In this document: positions 23,387-33,217 of the stretch, in pieces
Layout: every line of letters begins with the position of its first letter
Position numbering within the stretch: position 1 is the first letter of the stretch
Origin: Candidatus Methanomethylophilaceae archaeon
GTDB lineage: Archaea > Thermoplasmatota > Thermoplasmata > Methanomassiliicoccales > Methanomethylophilaceae
Reading direction: 5' to 3'
Length of the DNA stretch: 64,000 nt
Assembly: GCA_944320495.1 (NCBI GenBank)
Contig: CALUHR010000003.1
Span: 124,001-188,000, forward strand
The notes under the pieces: model-generated
What the model was told of the DNA's origin: nothing
The model's database searches: none
The model's input: the letters and a program-made list of their open reading frames with translations, nothing else
Translations under genes and position numbers: made by a program

Positions 23387-25632
23387 CTGACCCTCGCCCC
23401 GTCGATGAAGTCGTTGTCGTCGACGGTGATGAAGCATCCCTTGCCGTCTCCCATGGGGACGCGGATGTCTCCGTCGTAGACGAACGCGGCGGTGTCCGGA
23501 CACTCCTCCGGGACGTTCTCCCCGAGGACCTTGCCGTCGGTCATCTTGCCGACGCGGATGTCGACCTTCTCGCAGTGCTTGACCTCTATCCTCGAGGACG
23601 AGCACTCCAGACCGCAGTCGATCCTGGTGCCGTCGGGGACGTCGGCCGAGGGCTTCAGCAGCTTGATCGCATGTCCACCGAGGTCCTCGTCGTCCAGCGC
23701 CATGAGCATTCCGTCTGACTTCACGCCGCGGAACTTGGCCGGCTTGAGGTTGGAGATGACGAGCAGCCTCCTGCCCTCCATCTGCTCCCTCGGGTAGACG
23801 GTCTTGAGGTTGGTGACTATCTGCCTGGGCTCGGCCTCGCCGAGGCTGATCTTCAGAACGTAGAGCTTCTCCGCGTCCGGGTGGTCGGCGACCTCCACGA
23901 CGGTGCCGACGCGGATGTCCATCCTCCTGAAGTCGGCGAACGGTCCCGCCGGCGCCTGCTGCTGCGTCTCCTTGGGCTTCTCCTGCTTCTCCTCCATCTT
24001 CGGTTCCTCCTTCTGGACCTCGACCTTCTTGTATACCGGTACGGGCTCCCCGAGCTCCTGTCCGGCGACGACGGGCCTCAGGGCCTCGTCGAGTCCCGCG
24101 TCCTCGGGCGTGCCCTGGTATCCCAGGTACTGCCACACCCTCTCGGACGAGCGGGGCATGAACGGCCACATCATTATGCTGAGGGCCTTGGCTATGCGGA
24201 GGGCGGTGTTCATCGCGGCTCCGCAGGCCTCCCTGTCCTCCTTGATGAGGGCCCAGGGCTTCATCGAATCGAAGAACCTGTTCCCGTAGCGGGCCAGGTC
24301 CATGACAAGTTTGATGCCGCGCTTGAGCTCGCACGCGCCCATGAGATCGCGGTACTCGGCGACGGTCCTCTCGATCTCGGCGACCGTCTCCGGGTCGGTC
24401 TCGCCTGCGGGGATGGCGCCGAAGTTCTTCTTGGTGAAGCTCAGGCACCTGTGGTAGTAGTTGCCGAGGGTGGCGACCAGGTCGTTGTTGATCTTGGTGT
24501 CCAGATCCTCCCAGGTGAACTCGGTGTCGTGGGAATCGGGCATGTTGATCGATAGGTAGAACCTGATCGCGTCCGCATCGTACCTGGACAGGACGCTGGG
24601 GATGTCGATCGCCCCTCCGCGGCTGCGGCTCTTGGAGAGCTTCCCACCGCCGATCATGAGGTACTCGTTGGCGGGGATGTCGTACGGCAGGTCGAGTCCG
24701 CCCTCGCCCATGAGGATCGCCGGCCATATGATCGAATGGAACGGGATGTTGTCCTTCCCGATGAAGTAGTAGTGCCTCGCCTCGGGGTCCTTCCAGAACG
24801 CCTCCCAGTAATCGGGCTTCCCAATCATCCTGGAGTACTCCACCGATGCGCTCAGGTATCCGATGACGGCCTCGAACCACACGTAGATGACCTTGTCGTC
24901 CCATCCCTCGACGGGGATCGGGACGCCCCAGGACATGTCCCTGGTGATGGCCCTGTCGTGAAGGCCGTCCTCCAGCCAGTTCCTGGTGAAGGCCTTGACG
25001 TTGGCCCTCCATCCCTCCTTGCCCTCGAGGTATTTGAGCAGGGGCTCCCTGAACGCGCTCAGCTTCAGGAAGAAGTGCTCGGTCTTGCGGATCTCCGGGG
25101 TGCCGTTGCACAGGGTACAGTACGGCCTGAGGAGGTCCCCGGGCTCGAACGTCATGCCGCACGCGTCGCACTGGTCGCTGCGGGTCTTCTCGGCACCGCA
25201 GTTGGGGCAGACTCCCTCGACGTACCTGTCGGGGAGGAACCTGGCGCAGTGGGGGCAGTAGTACTGGTCCGTCTCCTTGGTGTAGACGTACCCCTTGTCC
25301 CTGAGGTCGTTGAACAGTCTCTGGACGACCTCGAAGTGGGTCGGGCAGTGGGTCTTGTTGTACAGGGTGTACTCGATGCCCATGTCCTCGATGGCCTTCT
25401 TGTTGATCTCGTGGAACTTGTCAGCGTACTGCTCCGGCGTCATGCCCGCCTTCTCGGCGGAGACGGTGATGGGGGTGCCGTGCTGGTCGGAGCCGCCGAC
25501 CATGAGGACCTCGTTGCCGATGACGCGGTTGTACCTGCTGAATATGTCCGCCGGCAGTAGGGACCCGGCGAGATGTCCCAGATGGATGGCGCCGTTGGCG
25601 TACGGCCAGGCGACGTTGACAACTACCTTCAT
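23383..25632 (-). CDS. metG: Methionyl-tRNA synthetase
   Basis: Charges tRNA-Met. 749 residues: class I HIGH equivalent HLGHLAGS near residue 18, a double zinc-knuckle insertion (CPHC, CPNC, CDAC, CTLC, about 125-165), KLSKSRSRG as the KMSKS loop, an anticodon-binding helical domain, and a C-terminal EMAP/Trbp tRNA-binding domain (MDIRVGTVVEVADHPDAEKL) followed by a further OB-like tail. The start at 25632 (MKVVVNVAWPYANG) is supported by the family N-terminus; the upstream frame extension is unrelated. Confidence 0.97.
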   Translation of the reverse strand: MKVVVNVAWPYANGAIHLGHLAGSLLPADIFSRYNRVIGNEVLMVGGSDQHGTPITVSAEKAGMTPEQYADKFHEINKKAIEDMGIEYTLYNKTHCPTHFEVVQRLFNDLRDKGYVYTKETDQYYCPHCARFLPDRYVEGVCPNCGAEKTRSDQCDACGMTFEPGDLLRPYCTLCNGTPEIRKTEHFFLKLSAFREPLLKYLEGKEGWRANVKAFTRNWLEDGLHDRAITRDMSWGVPIPVEGWDDKVIYVWFEAVIGYLSASVEYSRMIGKPDYWEAFWKDPEARHYYFIGKDNIPFHSIIWPAILMGEGGLDLPYDIPANEYLMIGGGKLSKSRSRGGAIDIPSVLSRYDADAIRFYLSINMPDSHDTEFTWEDLDTKINNDLVATLGNYYHRCLSFTKKNFGAIPAGETDPETVAEIERTVAEYRDLMGACELKRGIKLVMDLARYGNRFFDSMKPWALIKEDREACGAAMNTALRIAKALSIMMWPFMPRSSERVWQYLGYQGTPEDAGLDEALRPVVAGQELGEPVPVYKKVEVQKEEPKMEEKQEKPKETQQQAPAGPFADFRRMDIRVGTVVEVADHPDAEKLYVLKISLGEAEPRQIVTNLKTVYPREQMEGRRLLVISNLKPAKFRGVKSDGMLMALDDEDLGGHAIKLLKPSADVPDGTRIDCGLECSSSRIEVKHCEKVDIRVGKMTDGKVLGENVPEECPDTAAFVYDGDIRVPMGDGKGCFITVDDNDFIDGARVR

Positions 25633-25699
25633 GATAACATCCCCCGGAGGGAGGGTTGCAGACTTATATTCATCGTCCGGAAGGGAATGTGGCGGGAGT

Positions 25700-27085
25700 T
25701 CACTCGGCCCCAGCACGCGGATCGGCGACGGATTCCTCGTGCTCGACCCTGCGGAGGACAATGCGTGCATGGGCGTACATCATCAGACCTCCGAGGATCT
25801 CCGCGATGGCCGTTGCCCACCAGAGCGATGTGAGCGTACCGATGGCGACCATGGCGGCGTACATGCCCGCACTGAGGATTATGTTCCTGGCCAGCGAGTT
25901 GATCATCCCGCCCGTCGCCCTGTTTATGGACTGCATGAGCGAGGATCCCGTGTACACCAGTGACATCACGGGAAGGAACAGGGCGAAGATCATCAGCATC
26001 TCGGTCATGTCGCCGTGCAGGTAGGCCAGGTCGTCGGACATGGTGAACACCGACGACAGGGGACCTGCCGCCAGCGCAAGGACGACGGAGAGCGCGGCGG
26101 TCATCAGCACCGATGTGACGACGGAGTATCTGAATGCGGTACGTATGAGATCGAACCTCCGCATACCGTATTCGGCGGCACACACGGCCACCATAGCGCC
26201 TCCCATGGCCTGGCCGACGATCATGATGAAGTTGGCGATCCTCCAGCCGGTGGAGTACAGGCCGACCATGTCCGTGCCCCCGACCTCGATGACGACGTAG
26301 TTCAGGAAGATGTTGAACAGGTACATGATCGAGAGCTCGAGGGCCTCGGGACCCCCGACGGACATTATGCCCCTCCATACGCGGGCATCGGGCCTGTAGT
26401 CCGACCTGGTGATGGAGATGTACATGCTCTTGTCGCGGAGGTACCAGTACGCCGCGATGGCGCAGGAGACGACGAACGCTATCACCGTCGCCCATGCGGC
26501 TCCGGCCACGCCCATGTCCAGGGTGTAGATCATGATCGGGTCTAGGACGATGTTGACCAGGGCGCCGATGACCTGTATGGCCATGGAGCGCTTGGCGGCG
26601 CCCTCCCCGCGCAGCATGCCGGACATCACGCCGCTGAGGATGATGAAGAACGTCGACAGATAGAGGGGATTGGCATATGCCAGGCAGTCCCCGACGGTGT
26701 CGCCTGCCCCCATGATCACCATCAGCGGCTCCGCCGTCAGCAGCAGGAACGGTGTGAGTATGAGGCTCACTACCAGCGTTATCACTATGCCCTGTGCGGC
26801 GGACCTGTTGGCATCAGCGTGATTGCGATGCCCGATGTCCCTGGCTATCGCGGCCCCGACACCGATGCCCAGGCCGTTCCCGATCCCGATGAGGATTGTG
26901 TAGATCGGGTAGACGATTCCGAGCGCTCCCATGGCGGAGCCCCCGAGCCCGGCGACCCAGAGGCTGTCGACGATGTTGTTCAGCTGCTGGAAGAAGAGCG
27001 CCACTCCTATCGGTATCGCTAACGCGATGACCCCCTTGCGCGGGTCGCCCAGCAGGGTCCTCGTCCCGACGGTGCTCTCCTCCAT
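25700..27085 (-). CDS. MATE-family efflux transporter
   Basis: 461 residues with about 12 hydrophobic helices and the MATE pattern (ALAIPIGVALFFQQLNNIVDSLWVAG near the start, and a second half beginning GPEALELSIMYL). Exports drugs or metabolites using Na+ or H+. Start at 27085 (MEESTVGTRTLL); the upstream extension is spurious. It stands alone between metG and a decayed ATPase. Confidence 0.92.
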   Translation of the reverse strand: MEESTVGTRTLLGDPRKGVIALAIPIGVALFFQQLNNIVDSLWVAGLGGSAMGALGIVYPIYTILIGIGNGLGIGVGAAIARDIGHRNHADANRSAAQGIVITLVVSLILTPFLLLTAEPLMVIMGAGDTVGDCLAYANPLYLSTFFIILSGVMSGMLRGEGAAKRSMAIQVIGALVNIVLDPIMIYTLDMGVAGAAWATVIAFVVSCAIAAYWYLRDKSMYISITRSDYRPDARVWRGIMSVGGPEALELSIMYLFNIFLNYVVIEVGGTDMVGLYSTGWRIANFIMIVGQAMGGAMVAVCAAEYGMRRFDLIRTAFRYSVVTSVLMTAALSVVLALAAGPLSSVFTMSDDLAYLHGDMTEMLMIFALFLPVMSLVYTGSSLMQSINRATGGMINSLARNIILSAGMYAAMVAIGTLTSLWWATAIAEILGGLMMYAHARIVLRRVEHEESVADPRAGAE

Positions 27086-27147
27086 GACCGCGTCACCTGA
27101 TGTCCTCGTTATAATGACTGCGAAAGGGACGCCCCGACCATGGTCCG

Positions 27148-28032
27148 TCAGGGACCCATGGACGTTATCGGAACGACGCAGACGCCGTCCGGACGCCTGT
27201 ACGCGTACCTGGTCATGCCGCATACCACACACAGGACCGACGGCGGGGTTCTCTCCTTCCTGAAGAACTCCTCCATCCTTTTCAGGTTCTCCGCCGCAGC
27301 ATCGATCTGCCCCGCCCCGAGTTTGATCTCGAATGCGCCCCATCTGCCGTCCTCGGCCTCCACCACCGCATCGATCTCCCTCCCACGGCCGTCGCGGTAA
27401 TGGAAGAGCCTGCCGCCCTCATGTTCCGCGTATATCTGGAGGTCATGTTCGCAGAGTGCCTCGAACAGGAATCTCGTGGTTCTGAGGTCGTTCCTGAGCA
27501 TCTGGGCGTTGAGCCTCATGGCCGCCACAGCAAGTGACACGTCTGTCAGATGACGCTTCGACTCTTCCCGATGCGGGCATCGGACCTCACATTCGGACTG
27601 AAACTGGGCATATCATCGATGAGATGCATCCTGTACAGGCAGTTCATGTAGTCCGCGAACGTGTCGTTCGAGATGCTCTCGTTCTCGTACTCCCTCATAT
27701 CCGATTTGATCTTCGAGTTCGAAGCCAAGGTGCTCTCGTTGCGGGCCAGCGAGCGGATCAGCATCGACATCTTCCGTTCGTCACGGCTCCTGCCGTCCAT
27801 ACGGGCCGCGTCCTCCGTAGCATTGTCCACGTACGCTCTGGCCAACATGGAGGGATACCCTCGGGATCCAAGTGCACCGGGCCAGCCCCCGCGAATCGGC
27901 ATGGTTCTCTGCGGTCCATGTCTTACCGCACCAGCGTGGATTCTCGATCGATATTGCCCCGAACGCCTCGAGCATCTCCTCCATCTCCTCGTCGAGAAGT
28001 CTGGGTCTGTTTCCTTTAGGAGTCGGGGTCAT
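27148..28032 (-). pseudogene. Decayed DUF4143-type AAA ATPase
   Basis: Pieces of one gene are spread over frames. The start (MTPTPKGNRPRLLDEEMEEM, then IENPRWCGKTWTA Walker A) runs from 28032 to about 27900. There the Walker B half is missing by deletion and the frame shifts. RGGWPGALGS to SPNVRSDARI then continues to about 27545, another frame shift follows, and the DUF4143 C-terminal part (FLFEALCEHDLQIYAEHEGG, FEIKLGAGQID) runs to 27148. Full-length relatives have roughly 400 residues. These ATPases are frequently accessory and are lost and gained often. Confidence 0.85.
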
Positions 28033-28247
28033 GGTACCCGGATGACCTCTAATCATGATACATCTATGGATTTCCTTCCACCGACTAGAAGGATTTCCAA
28101 GTTCGGTCGATAGTATGTCTTGGACCCCCGATGACGATAAGGGGACGTGTCCTCCACACGGATCATGCCAGATGCCGTCCCTGGAGTCGCACCAGCGGAT
28201 CGGACCCTCGTGCGAGTCTATTTAACAGATAAGGAAATGGAACTCGC

Positions 28248-30020
28248 ATGCGGATAGCGGCGGTACTGAACGACAGATGCCAGAACAAGAAATGCAACCA
28301 GGAGTGCGCCAAGTTCTGTCCCCTGAACAGGACGGGAGTGGAGTGCGTCACCTTCGGCGAGAGGGGGAAGCCCATCATCTCCGAGACCCTGTGCCAGGGA
28401 TGCGGCATCTGCGTGAACAAGTGCCAGTTCGAGGCCGTCAAGATCATCGGCCTCGCCGACGAGCTGAAGGAGGATCTCATGCACCAGTACGGTCTGAACT
28501 CCTTCCGCCTGTACCGCCTTCCCGTGCCCAAGAAGGGCATCGTCACCGGAATCCTGGGTCCGAACGGTATCGGTAAGACCACCGCCATCAAGATGCTCTG
28601 CGGCATCGAGGTCCCCAACCTGGGCAACTACGAGAACCCCCCGACCAAGGAGGAGGTCCTCGCCAGCTTCGCCGGCACCGAGCTCCACGACTACCTCGAG
28701 AACCTGTACGCCGGCAAGATCAAGACCGCCATGAAGCCGCAGTACGTCGACAAGCTCCCCAAGGCCACCCAGGGAGTGGTCAGGGACCTGCTGTCCAAGG
28801 TCCAGGAGCGCATGACCCTGGAGGAGGCCGCCGAGACCTTCGAGCTCACCGAGGTCCTCGACAGGGAGCTCTCCAAGCTCTCCGGAGGGGAGCTGCAGAG
28901 GGTCGCCATGGCCGCGACCATGATGAAGGACGCGGACGTCTACTTCTTCGACGAGCCCACCTCCTACCTCGACATCTACCAGAGGGTCAAGATGGCCCGC
29001 CTGATCAAGGAGCTCGCAGCCGAGAAGCAGGTCATGGTCATCGAGCACGACCTGGCCATCCTGGACTTCCTGGCGGACAACGTCAACGTCGTCTACGGTT
29101 CCGAGGGGGCGTACGGAGTCTTCACCCTTGCCCGCCAGGTCAGGACCGCCATCAACGTCTACCTGGACGGATACCTCCCCGAGGAGAACATCAGGTTCAG
29201 GGACAGACCCATCGAGTTCGAGGCCTCGCCTCCCCGCGGAGACTGGCAGACCGGGGACCTGATATCGTTCAAGGCCCTGCACAAGGATTTCGGCGAGTTT
29301 AAGCTGGACGTCACCGGCGGGGCCGTCAAGATCGGTGAGTCCGTCGGAATCGTCGGACCCAACGCCACCGGTAAGACCACCCTGGTCAAGATGCTGGCCG
29401 GGATCATCGACCCCGACTCGGGAGAGATGGACAACAAGGTCAAGGTGTCCTACAAGCCCCAGTACATCACCGGGGACTTCGACGGCACCGTGCAGGAGCT
29501 CCTCTACGCCAAGGCCTACGAGACCGTCACATCCAGCTTCTTCACCGGCGAGGTCATCGAGCCCCTCGGCATCAAGTACCTGATGGACAAGGATGTTGCC
29601 AAGCTCTCCGGAGGTGAGCTGCAGAGGGTCGCCATAACGCTGTGCCTCGCCACCGACGCGGACATCTACCTCTTCGACGAGCCGTCGGCCTACCTCGATT
29701 CCAATCAGAGGATGAATGCCGCCAAGACCATCCGCCGCATGATGGAGAAGTCCGGGCGCAGCGCCATGGTCGTCGACCACGACATCTACTTCCTTGACAT
29801 GGTCTCCGACTCCATGATGGTGTTCGGAGGCGAGCCCGGCCACCATGGAATCGGCGACGGTCCGTTCGACATGCGCGAGGGCATGAACAGGTTCCTCTCC
29901 GCCGTGGACATCACGTTCCGCAGGGACGCGGACACCCACAGGCCCAGGATCAACAAGCCCGACTCCAGGCTGGACAGGGAGCAGAAGTCCAAGGGCGAGT
30001 ACTACTACGCCAGCTCCTGA
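28248..30020 (+). CDS. ABCE1/RLI ribosome-recycling ATPase
   Basis: 590 residues. An N-terminal iron-sulfur domain with two clusters (CNQECAKFCPLNRTGVEC and CQGCGICVNKCQF), then two ABC domains with Walker A GPNGIGKTT and GPNATGKTT, two signatures LSGGELQR, and Walker B FFDEPTSYLD and LFDEPSAYLD. It splits post-termination ribosomes together with aRF1/aPelota. Leaderless-type promoter: TATTTAAC about 28 bases ahead of the ATG. Confidence 0.97.
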   Translation: MRIAAVLNDRCQNKKCNQECAKFCPLNRTGVECVTFGERGKPIISETLCQGCGICVNKCQFEAVKIIGLADELKEDLMHQYGLNSFRLYRLPVPKKGIVTGILGPNGIGKTTAIKMLCGIEVPNLGNYENPPTKEEVLASFAGTELHDYLENLYAGKIKTAMKPQYVDKLPKATQGVVRDLLSKVQERMTLEEAAETFELTEVLDRELSKLSGGELQRVAMAATMMKDADVYFFDEPTSYLDIYQRVKMARLIKELAAEKQVMVIEHDLAILDFLADNVNVVYGSEGAYGVFTLARQVRTAINVYLDGYLPEENIRFRDRPIEFEASPPRGDWQTGDLISFKALHKDFGEFKLDVTGGAVKIGESVGIVGPNATGKTTLVKMLAGIIDPDSGEMDNKVKVSYKPQYITGDFDGTVQELLYAKAYETVTSSFFTGEVIEPLGIKYLMDKDVAKLSGGELQRVAITLCLATDADIYLFDEPSAYLDSNQRMNAAKTIRRMMEKSGRSAMVVDHDIYFLDMVSDSMMVFGGEPGHHGIGDGPFDMREGMNRFLSAVDITFRRDADTHRPRINKPDSRLDREQKSKGEYYYASS

Positions 30021-30088
30021 GCTGCCCTCCGCATCGGTCGAAGTGTTCGGGAGAACTCTAAAAATACACGAAAGGATGCGTTATCCCG

Positions 30089-31144
30089 ATGGGAAAAGCC
30101 GATACCCATGTCCATACCGAATTCTCGGGGTTCCAGAAGCTCGGGGTGATCAAGTTCCCCGAGTCGGTCGCGCAACCCGAGACGCAGGTGGACAGGGCCC
30201 GCGACAACGGCATGGACGTCTTGTGCATCACGGACCACGACGAGGTCCACGGCGCGATGATCGCCCAGAAGTACGCGCATCAGAAGTACGACGACATCGA
30301 GGTAGTGGTCGGCGAGGAGGTCACCACCAGGGACGGCGAGATCATCGGCCTGTTCCTGACCGAGAGGGTGCCTGACATGCTGTCCGTCGAGGAGACCGTC
30401 GATATCATAAGGGAGCAGGGCGGCCTCGTCATCGCCCCGCATCCGTTCAGCTTCCACGTGCCGGGCCTGAAGGAAAGGATCCTCGACCTGGACATAGACG
30501 GCTTCGAGGTCATCAACGGCGGTCATCCGGACGCCTACACCAACATGTTCGCCAGGCTGGTCATGGACCGCTATCCCGGCAGATGGTGCGAGACCTCCGG
30601 GAGCGACGCTCACTCCGTCTACACCACGGGATACAACTGGACCGAGTTCCCCGGCAGGACCGCGGACGACCTGCGCCGGGCCATACTCGATAAGACCACC
30701 AAGGCCTGCGGAACGGCGGCCCCGGTCTTCGGACAGGTCCAGTGGAGCGTGGACGTCGTCATCGGCGGACAGAAGCTCATGTACAGGTCACTCAAGGGGA
30801 GACTCAAGAACGTCCCGAAGGACCACCTCGTCGAGAAGATCAACAGTATAAGCGACCTGAAGAAGGCCACCGGGATCTTCGCCGGGATGCTCTACGTCAT
30901 CCCGCCGCTGTCCTTCATCGCCACCGTCGCCAGCACTTCGTTCCTGAGGAAGGGGGCCGAGAGGATGACCATGGGGATTCCCGACAGGCTTGAGTTCATC
31001 GACTCCGTCATAAGGGAGGTCGACGCCAACGGCGGCCCCGGCCACCACCGCCCGGCATACCTGGACGAGAGGGACGAGAGCCCGCTCGCCGCATACAAGG
31101 GCCTTCCGTTCAAACTGCCCTTCGACGTCGCCCGCAACAAATGA
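30089..31144 (+). CDS. PHP-domain protein with hydrophobic C-terminal region
   Basis: 351 residues. PHP motifs ADTHVHTEFSG, CITDHDEVHG, GEEVTTRDGE, APHPFSFH and GSDAHSV occupy about the first 210. The rest includes a hydrophobic stretch (GMLYVIPPLSFIATVASTSF, about 270-289) that may anchor it to the membrane. Substrate unknown; relatives act on phosphoesters. A second PHP protein lies at 22727-23386 and shares only motifs. Confidence 0.8.
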   Translation: MGKADTHVHTEFSGFQKLGVIKFPESVAQPETQVDRARDNGMDVLCITDHDEVHGAMIAQKYAHQKYDDIEVVVGEEVTTRDGEIIGLFLTERVPDMLSVEETVDIIREQGGLVIAPHPFSFHVPGLKERILDLDIDGFEVINGGHPDAYTNMFARLVMDRYPGRWCETSGSDAHSVYTTGYNWTEFPGRTADDLRRAILDKTTKACGTAAPVFGQVQWSVDVVIGGQKLMYRSLKGRLKNVPKDHLVEKINSISDLKKATGIFAGMLYVIPPLSFIATVASTSFLRKGAERMTMGIPDRLEFIDSVIREVDANGGPGHHRPAYLDERDESPLAAYKGLPFKLPFDVARNK

Positions 31145-31169
31145 TATCCGCCGACGCGTTCCACCCCCG

Positions 31170-31514
31170 ATGGAAGCATACAAGATCGGCGTCACGGTGC
31201 CTCTCGGCACCGAGCATGAGATGATGGACACCCTCGACGGATACTTCTCCCCGCTCTATCCCGGATACGACCACGTTTACTCGTGGTGGGAGACCGAGGG
31301 GAGCTGGAGACCCCTGGAGGGGTCGCACCCGCACCAGGGGGAGATCGGCAGGATCGAACGCGCCCGCGAGGTGCGCATAGAGTTCGCGGTACATGCCCGG
31401 GACGCGCCCGCGGTGGTCCGCCGCATCGCGGAGGTCCATCCCTTCGAGGAACCCGCGATAGACGTGATCCCGCTGATCCCGTGGAAGGACGTCGCTGTGC
31501 TGGACGGTAGTTGA
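31170..31514 (+). CDS. YqfO/NIF3-insert-like (CutA/PII-fold) protein
   Basis: 114 residues resembling the YqfO-type domain seen as an insert in NIF3 proteins and as stand-alone COG3323 proteins: KIGVTVPLGTEHEM at the start and the terminal pattern HPFEEPAIDVIPL. The fold is PII/CutA-like, so a trimeric regulatory or metal-binding role is plausible. It has a normal TGA stop, but the convergent gene at 31192-32052 has none before running into it. Confidence 0.7.
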   Translation: MEAYKIGVTVPLGTEHEMMDTLDGYFSPLYPGYDHVYSWWETEGSWRPLEGSHPHQGEIGRIERAREVRIEFAVHARDAPAVVRRIAEVHPFEEPAIDVIPLIPWKDVAVLDGS

Positions 31515-32052
31515 ACAGGTTGTCGAAGGACTTCTGCATCCTGTGGATCTTGAGGCTCTGCTTCCTGTACGCGAGCTCCCCGTCGTCGATCAGTCCCATG
31601 GCGTTGTACCTGTCCAGGACCGCGAAGGCACCGTCGTAGTCGCCGTCGACGCCGACCATGATGTCGATTAGCCTGTTCCTGCATGAGAGCCTGCCCTCGG
31701 GCGGGAACGATGCGGAGACGGCTGGATACAGATCCAGATTCCTCAGGCACATGGCCTTGGCGTCGGCGAACCTGTCGGAGCCGAAGAGGCCCTCGATGAG
31801 ACCCTCCGTCGCCCTGAACCTGGAGACGTCGTCGAGCTCGGCTGCCTCGAGGAACTCCCCAGCTGTCACGGCGAGTTTGTAGTTGTGGTCGTCGACCGCG
31901 CGGGACATCAGGTCCGTGAGGAATCCGAGCTGGGAGGACGTGTCTATGCCGTCAACGTACCTGCGAACCCTGACCCTGTCCTGGGAGGACAGGCCGGAGT
32001 ACCATCCGTCAAGCCCCGCCTGGGTGACCTGAGAGGGGATCTCATCTGCCAT
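31192..32052 (-). CDS. Hypothetical helical protein, 3' end reads into the convergent gene
   Basis: The N-terminal 180 residues (MADEIPSQVTQ to SFDNLFNY, about 31515-32052) look like a normal acidic helical repeat protein with codon use like its neighbours. After that the frame continues 107 codons antisense to the YqfO-like gene and gives Arg/Pro-rich sequence typical of a shadow frame. The family is not recognised. The true end is probably near 31510. Confidence 0.5.
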   Translation of the reverse strand: MADEIPSQVTQAGLDGWYSGLSSQDRVRVRRYVDGIDTSSQLGFLTDLMSRAVDDHNYKLAVTAGEFLEAAELDDVSRFRATEGLIEGLFGSDRFADAKAMCLRNLDLYPAVSASFPPEGRLSCRNRLIDIMVGVDGDYDGAFAVLDRYNAMGLIDDGELAYRKQSLKIHRMQKSFDNLFNYRPAQRRPSTGSAGSRLSRVPRRDGPPRCGGPPRARPGHVPRTLCAPRGRVRSCRSPPGAGATPPGVSSSPRSPTTSKRGRIRDRAGRSIRRGCPSSHARCREAP

Positions 32053-32076
32053 GGGACCGGAATCGTCGCATCTGGT

Positions 32077-33093
32077 TTAAACCTCGGCTTCGTCCGTCTC
32101 CCTCTCCACGGGTGATGTCATGGACTCGGTGGTCCACTCGATCCTCCCCTCGAACTCGACGGTGCGGGTGAAGCAGTTCCTCTCGCACACCCTGCAGTAT
32201 CCCTCGGTGCAGGGGACGGGTGTGATGGAGACCTCGATGGAATCGCCGTACTTGTCGCAGACCGCCTCGTTGATCTCGTCCTCCTCCCTTCCGACCTCCT
32301 CGACCGTCATGCAGCGGGGGAAGACCACCTTCATGTCGGCGTAGATCCTGGGGCCGTACTTTATCAGACGGAGGTTGCGGACGTCGATCCAGTCGTCATG
32401 GCGGTATCCGCGGATGGTTCCGGCCACCTCCTCCAGGAGGCCCGCGTCGGCGGTGTCCATGATGTCGTCCATGGCCCTCTTGATGACCTTGATTCCCGTG
32501 ACGACGATGATCACGCCGAACACCGCCGCGATCGATGAGTCCAGCCACCTGGCGTCGTACCCCATGCTCTCTGCGATGTAGACGACGACCAGACCGATCA
32601 GGATACCGATCGAGGAATATGTGTCGGAGCAGAGGTGCCTGCCGCTGGCCTCCAGGGCGGGGGACCTGTTCCTCCTTCCCTTGACGATGGCCGCGCGTCC
32701 GACAGCGAAATTCGCCACGGCGGCTATCGCGACGAGTATCAGACCGATGTCCAACTCGTCGGTGATCTCCCCCGGGTTGATGAAGGACTGGACGGTCTCG
32801 TAGAGGATCAGGAGACCGGCTGCCATGATCATCGTTCCCTCGATCGCCGAGGAGATGATCTCGATCTTCCCGTGGCCGAACGGATGGTTCCTGTCGGCCG
32901 GCTTCGCCGACAGGTAGAGCGCGTAGATGCCGATGCACGCGGCGACCACATTGACGATGGACTCGGTAGCATCGGTAAAGATGGCGACGGATCCCGTGAG
33001 GAAGTATGCCACATACTTGATGATCAGGAGTGTGAAACCGAGGACCACGATGATCTTCTGGAACTCGAAGTTCTCATCCGCCGCTTTCGACAT
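32077..33093 (-). CDS. Cation diffusion facilitator (Zn/Mn/Fe efflux) with Cys-rich tail
   Basis: 338 residues. Six transmembrane helices occupy about 10-210, with metal-site motifs FTDATESIVN and HLCSDTYSSIG plus HPFGHGKIE. A cytoplasmic ferredoxin-like domain (about 225-300) follows. It ends in an unusual tail CTEGYCRVCERNC that could sense or bind thiophilic metal. TATA GCATATATCT at about 33112-33121 puts transcription at the ATG (leaderless), with palindromes just upstream. Confidence 0.92.
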   Translation of the reverse strand: MSKAADENFEFQKIIVVLGFTLLIIKYVAYFLTGSVAIFTDATESIVNVVAACIGIYALYLSAKPADRNHPFGHGKIEIISSAIEGTMIMAAGLLILYETVQSFINPGEITDELDIGLILVAIAAVANFAVGRAAIVKGRRNRSPALEASGRHLCSDTYSSIGILIGLVVVYIAESMGYDARWLDSSIAAVFGVIIVVTGIKVIKRAMDDIMDTADAGLLEEVAGTIRGYRHDDWIDVRNLRLIKYGPRIYADMKVVFPRCMTVEEVGREEDEINEAVCDKYGDSIEVSITPVPCTEGYCRVCERNCFTRTVEFEGRIEWTTESMTSPVERETDEAEV

Positions 33094-33111
33094 ACATCTA
33101 GGAAAACCGCA

Positions 33112-33164
33112 CCAGATATATGCTTATTCGATTAGAAACGCCTAATCCTATCACAAATGTGATA
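33112..33164 (-). promoter_or_regulatory. CDF promoter with two inverted repeats upstream of the TATA box
   Basis: The TATA-like box (about 33112-33121) is flanked upstream by GATTAG-N6-CTAATC (33130-33147) and the near-perfect palindrome TATCACAAATGTGATA (33149-33164). Such sites just above an archaeal TATA are where regulators bind; metal control is inferred from the gene. Confidence 0.55.
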
Positions 33165-33217
33165 ATCAAACTGGTTCCGAGACTCTTTAGATTAGACGGC
33201 ATCCCTTTAAGTGAACC

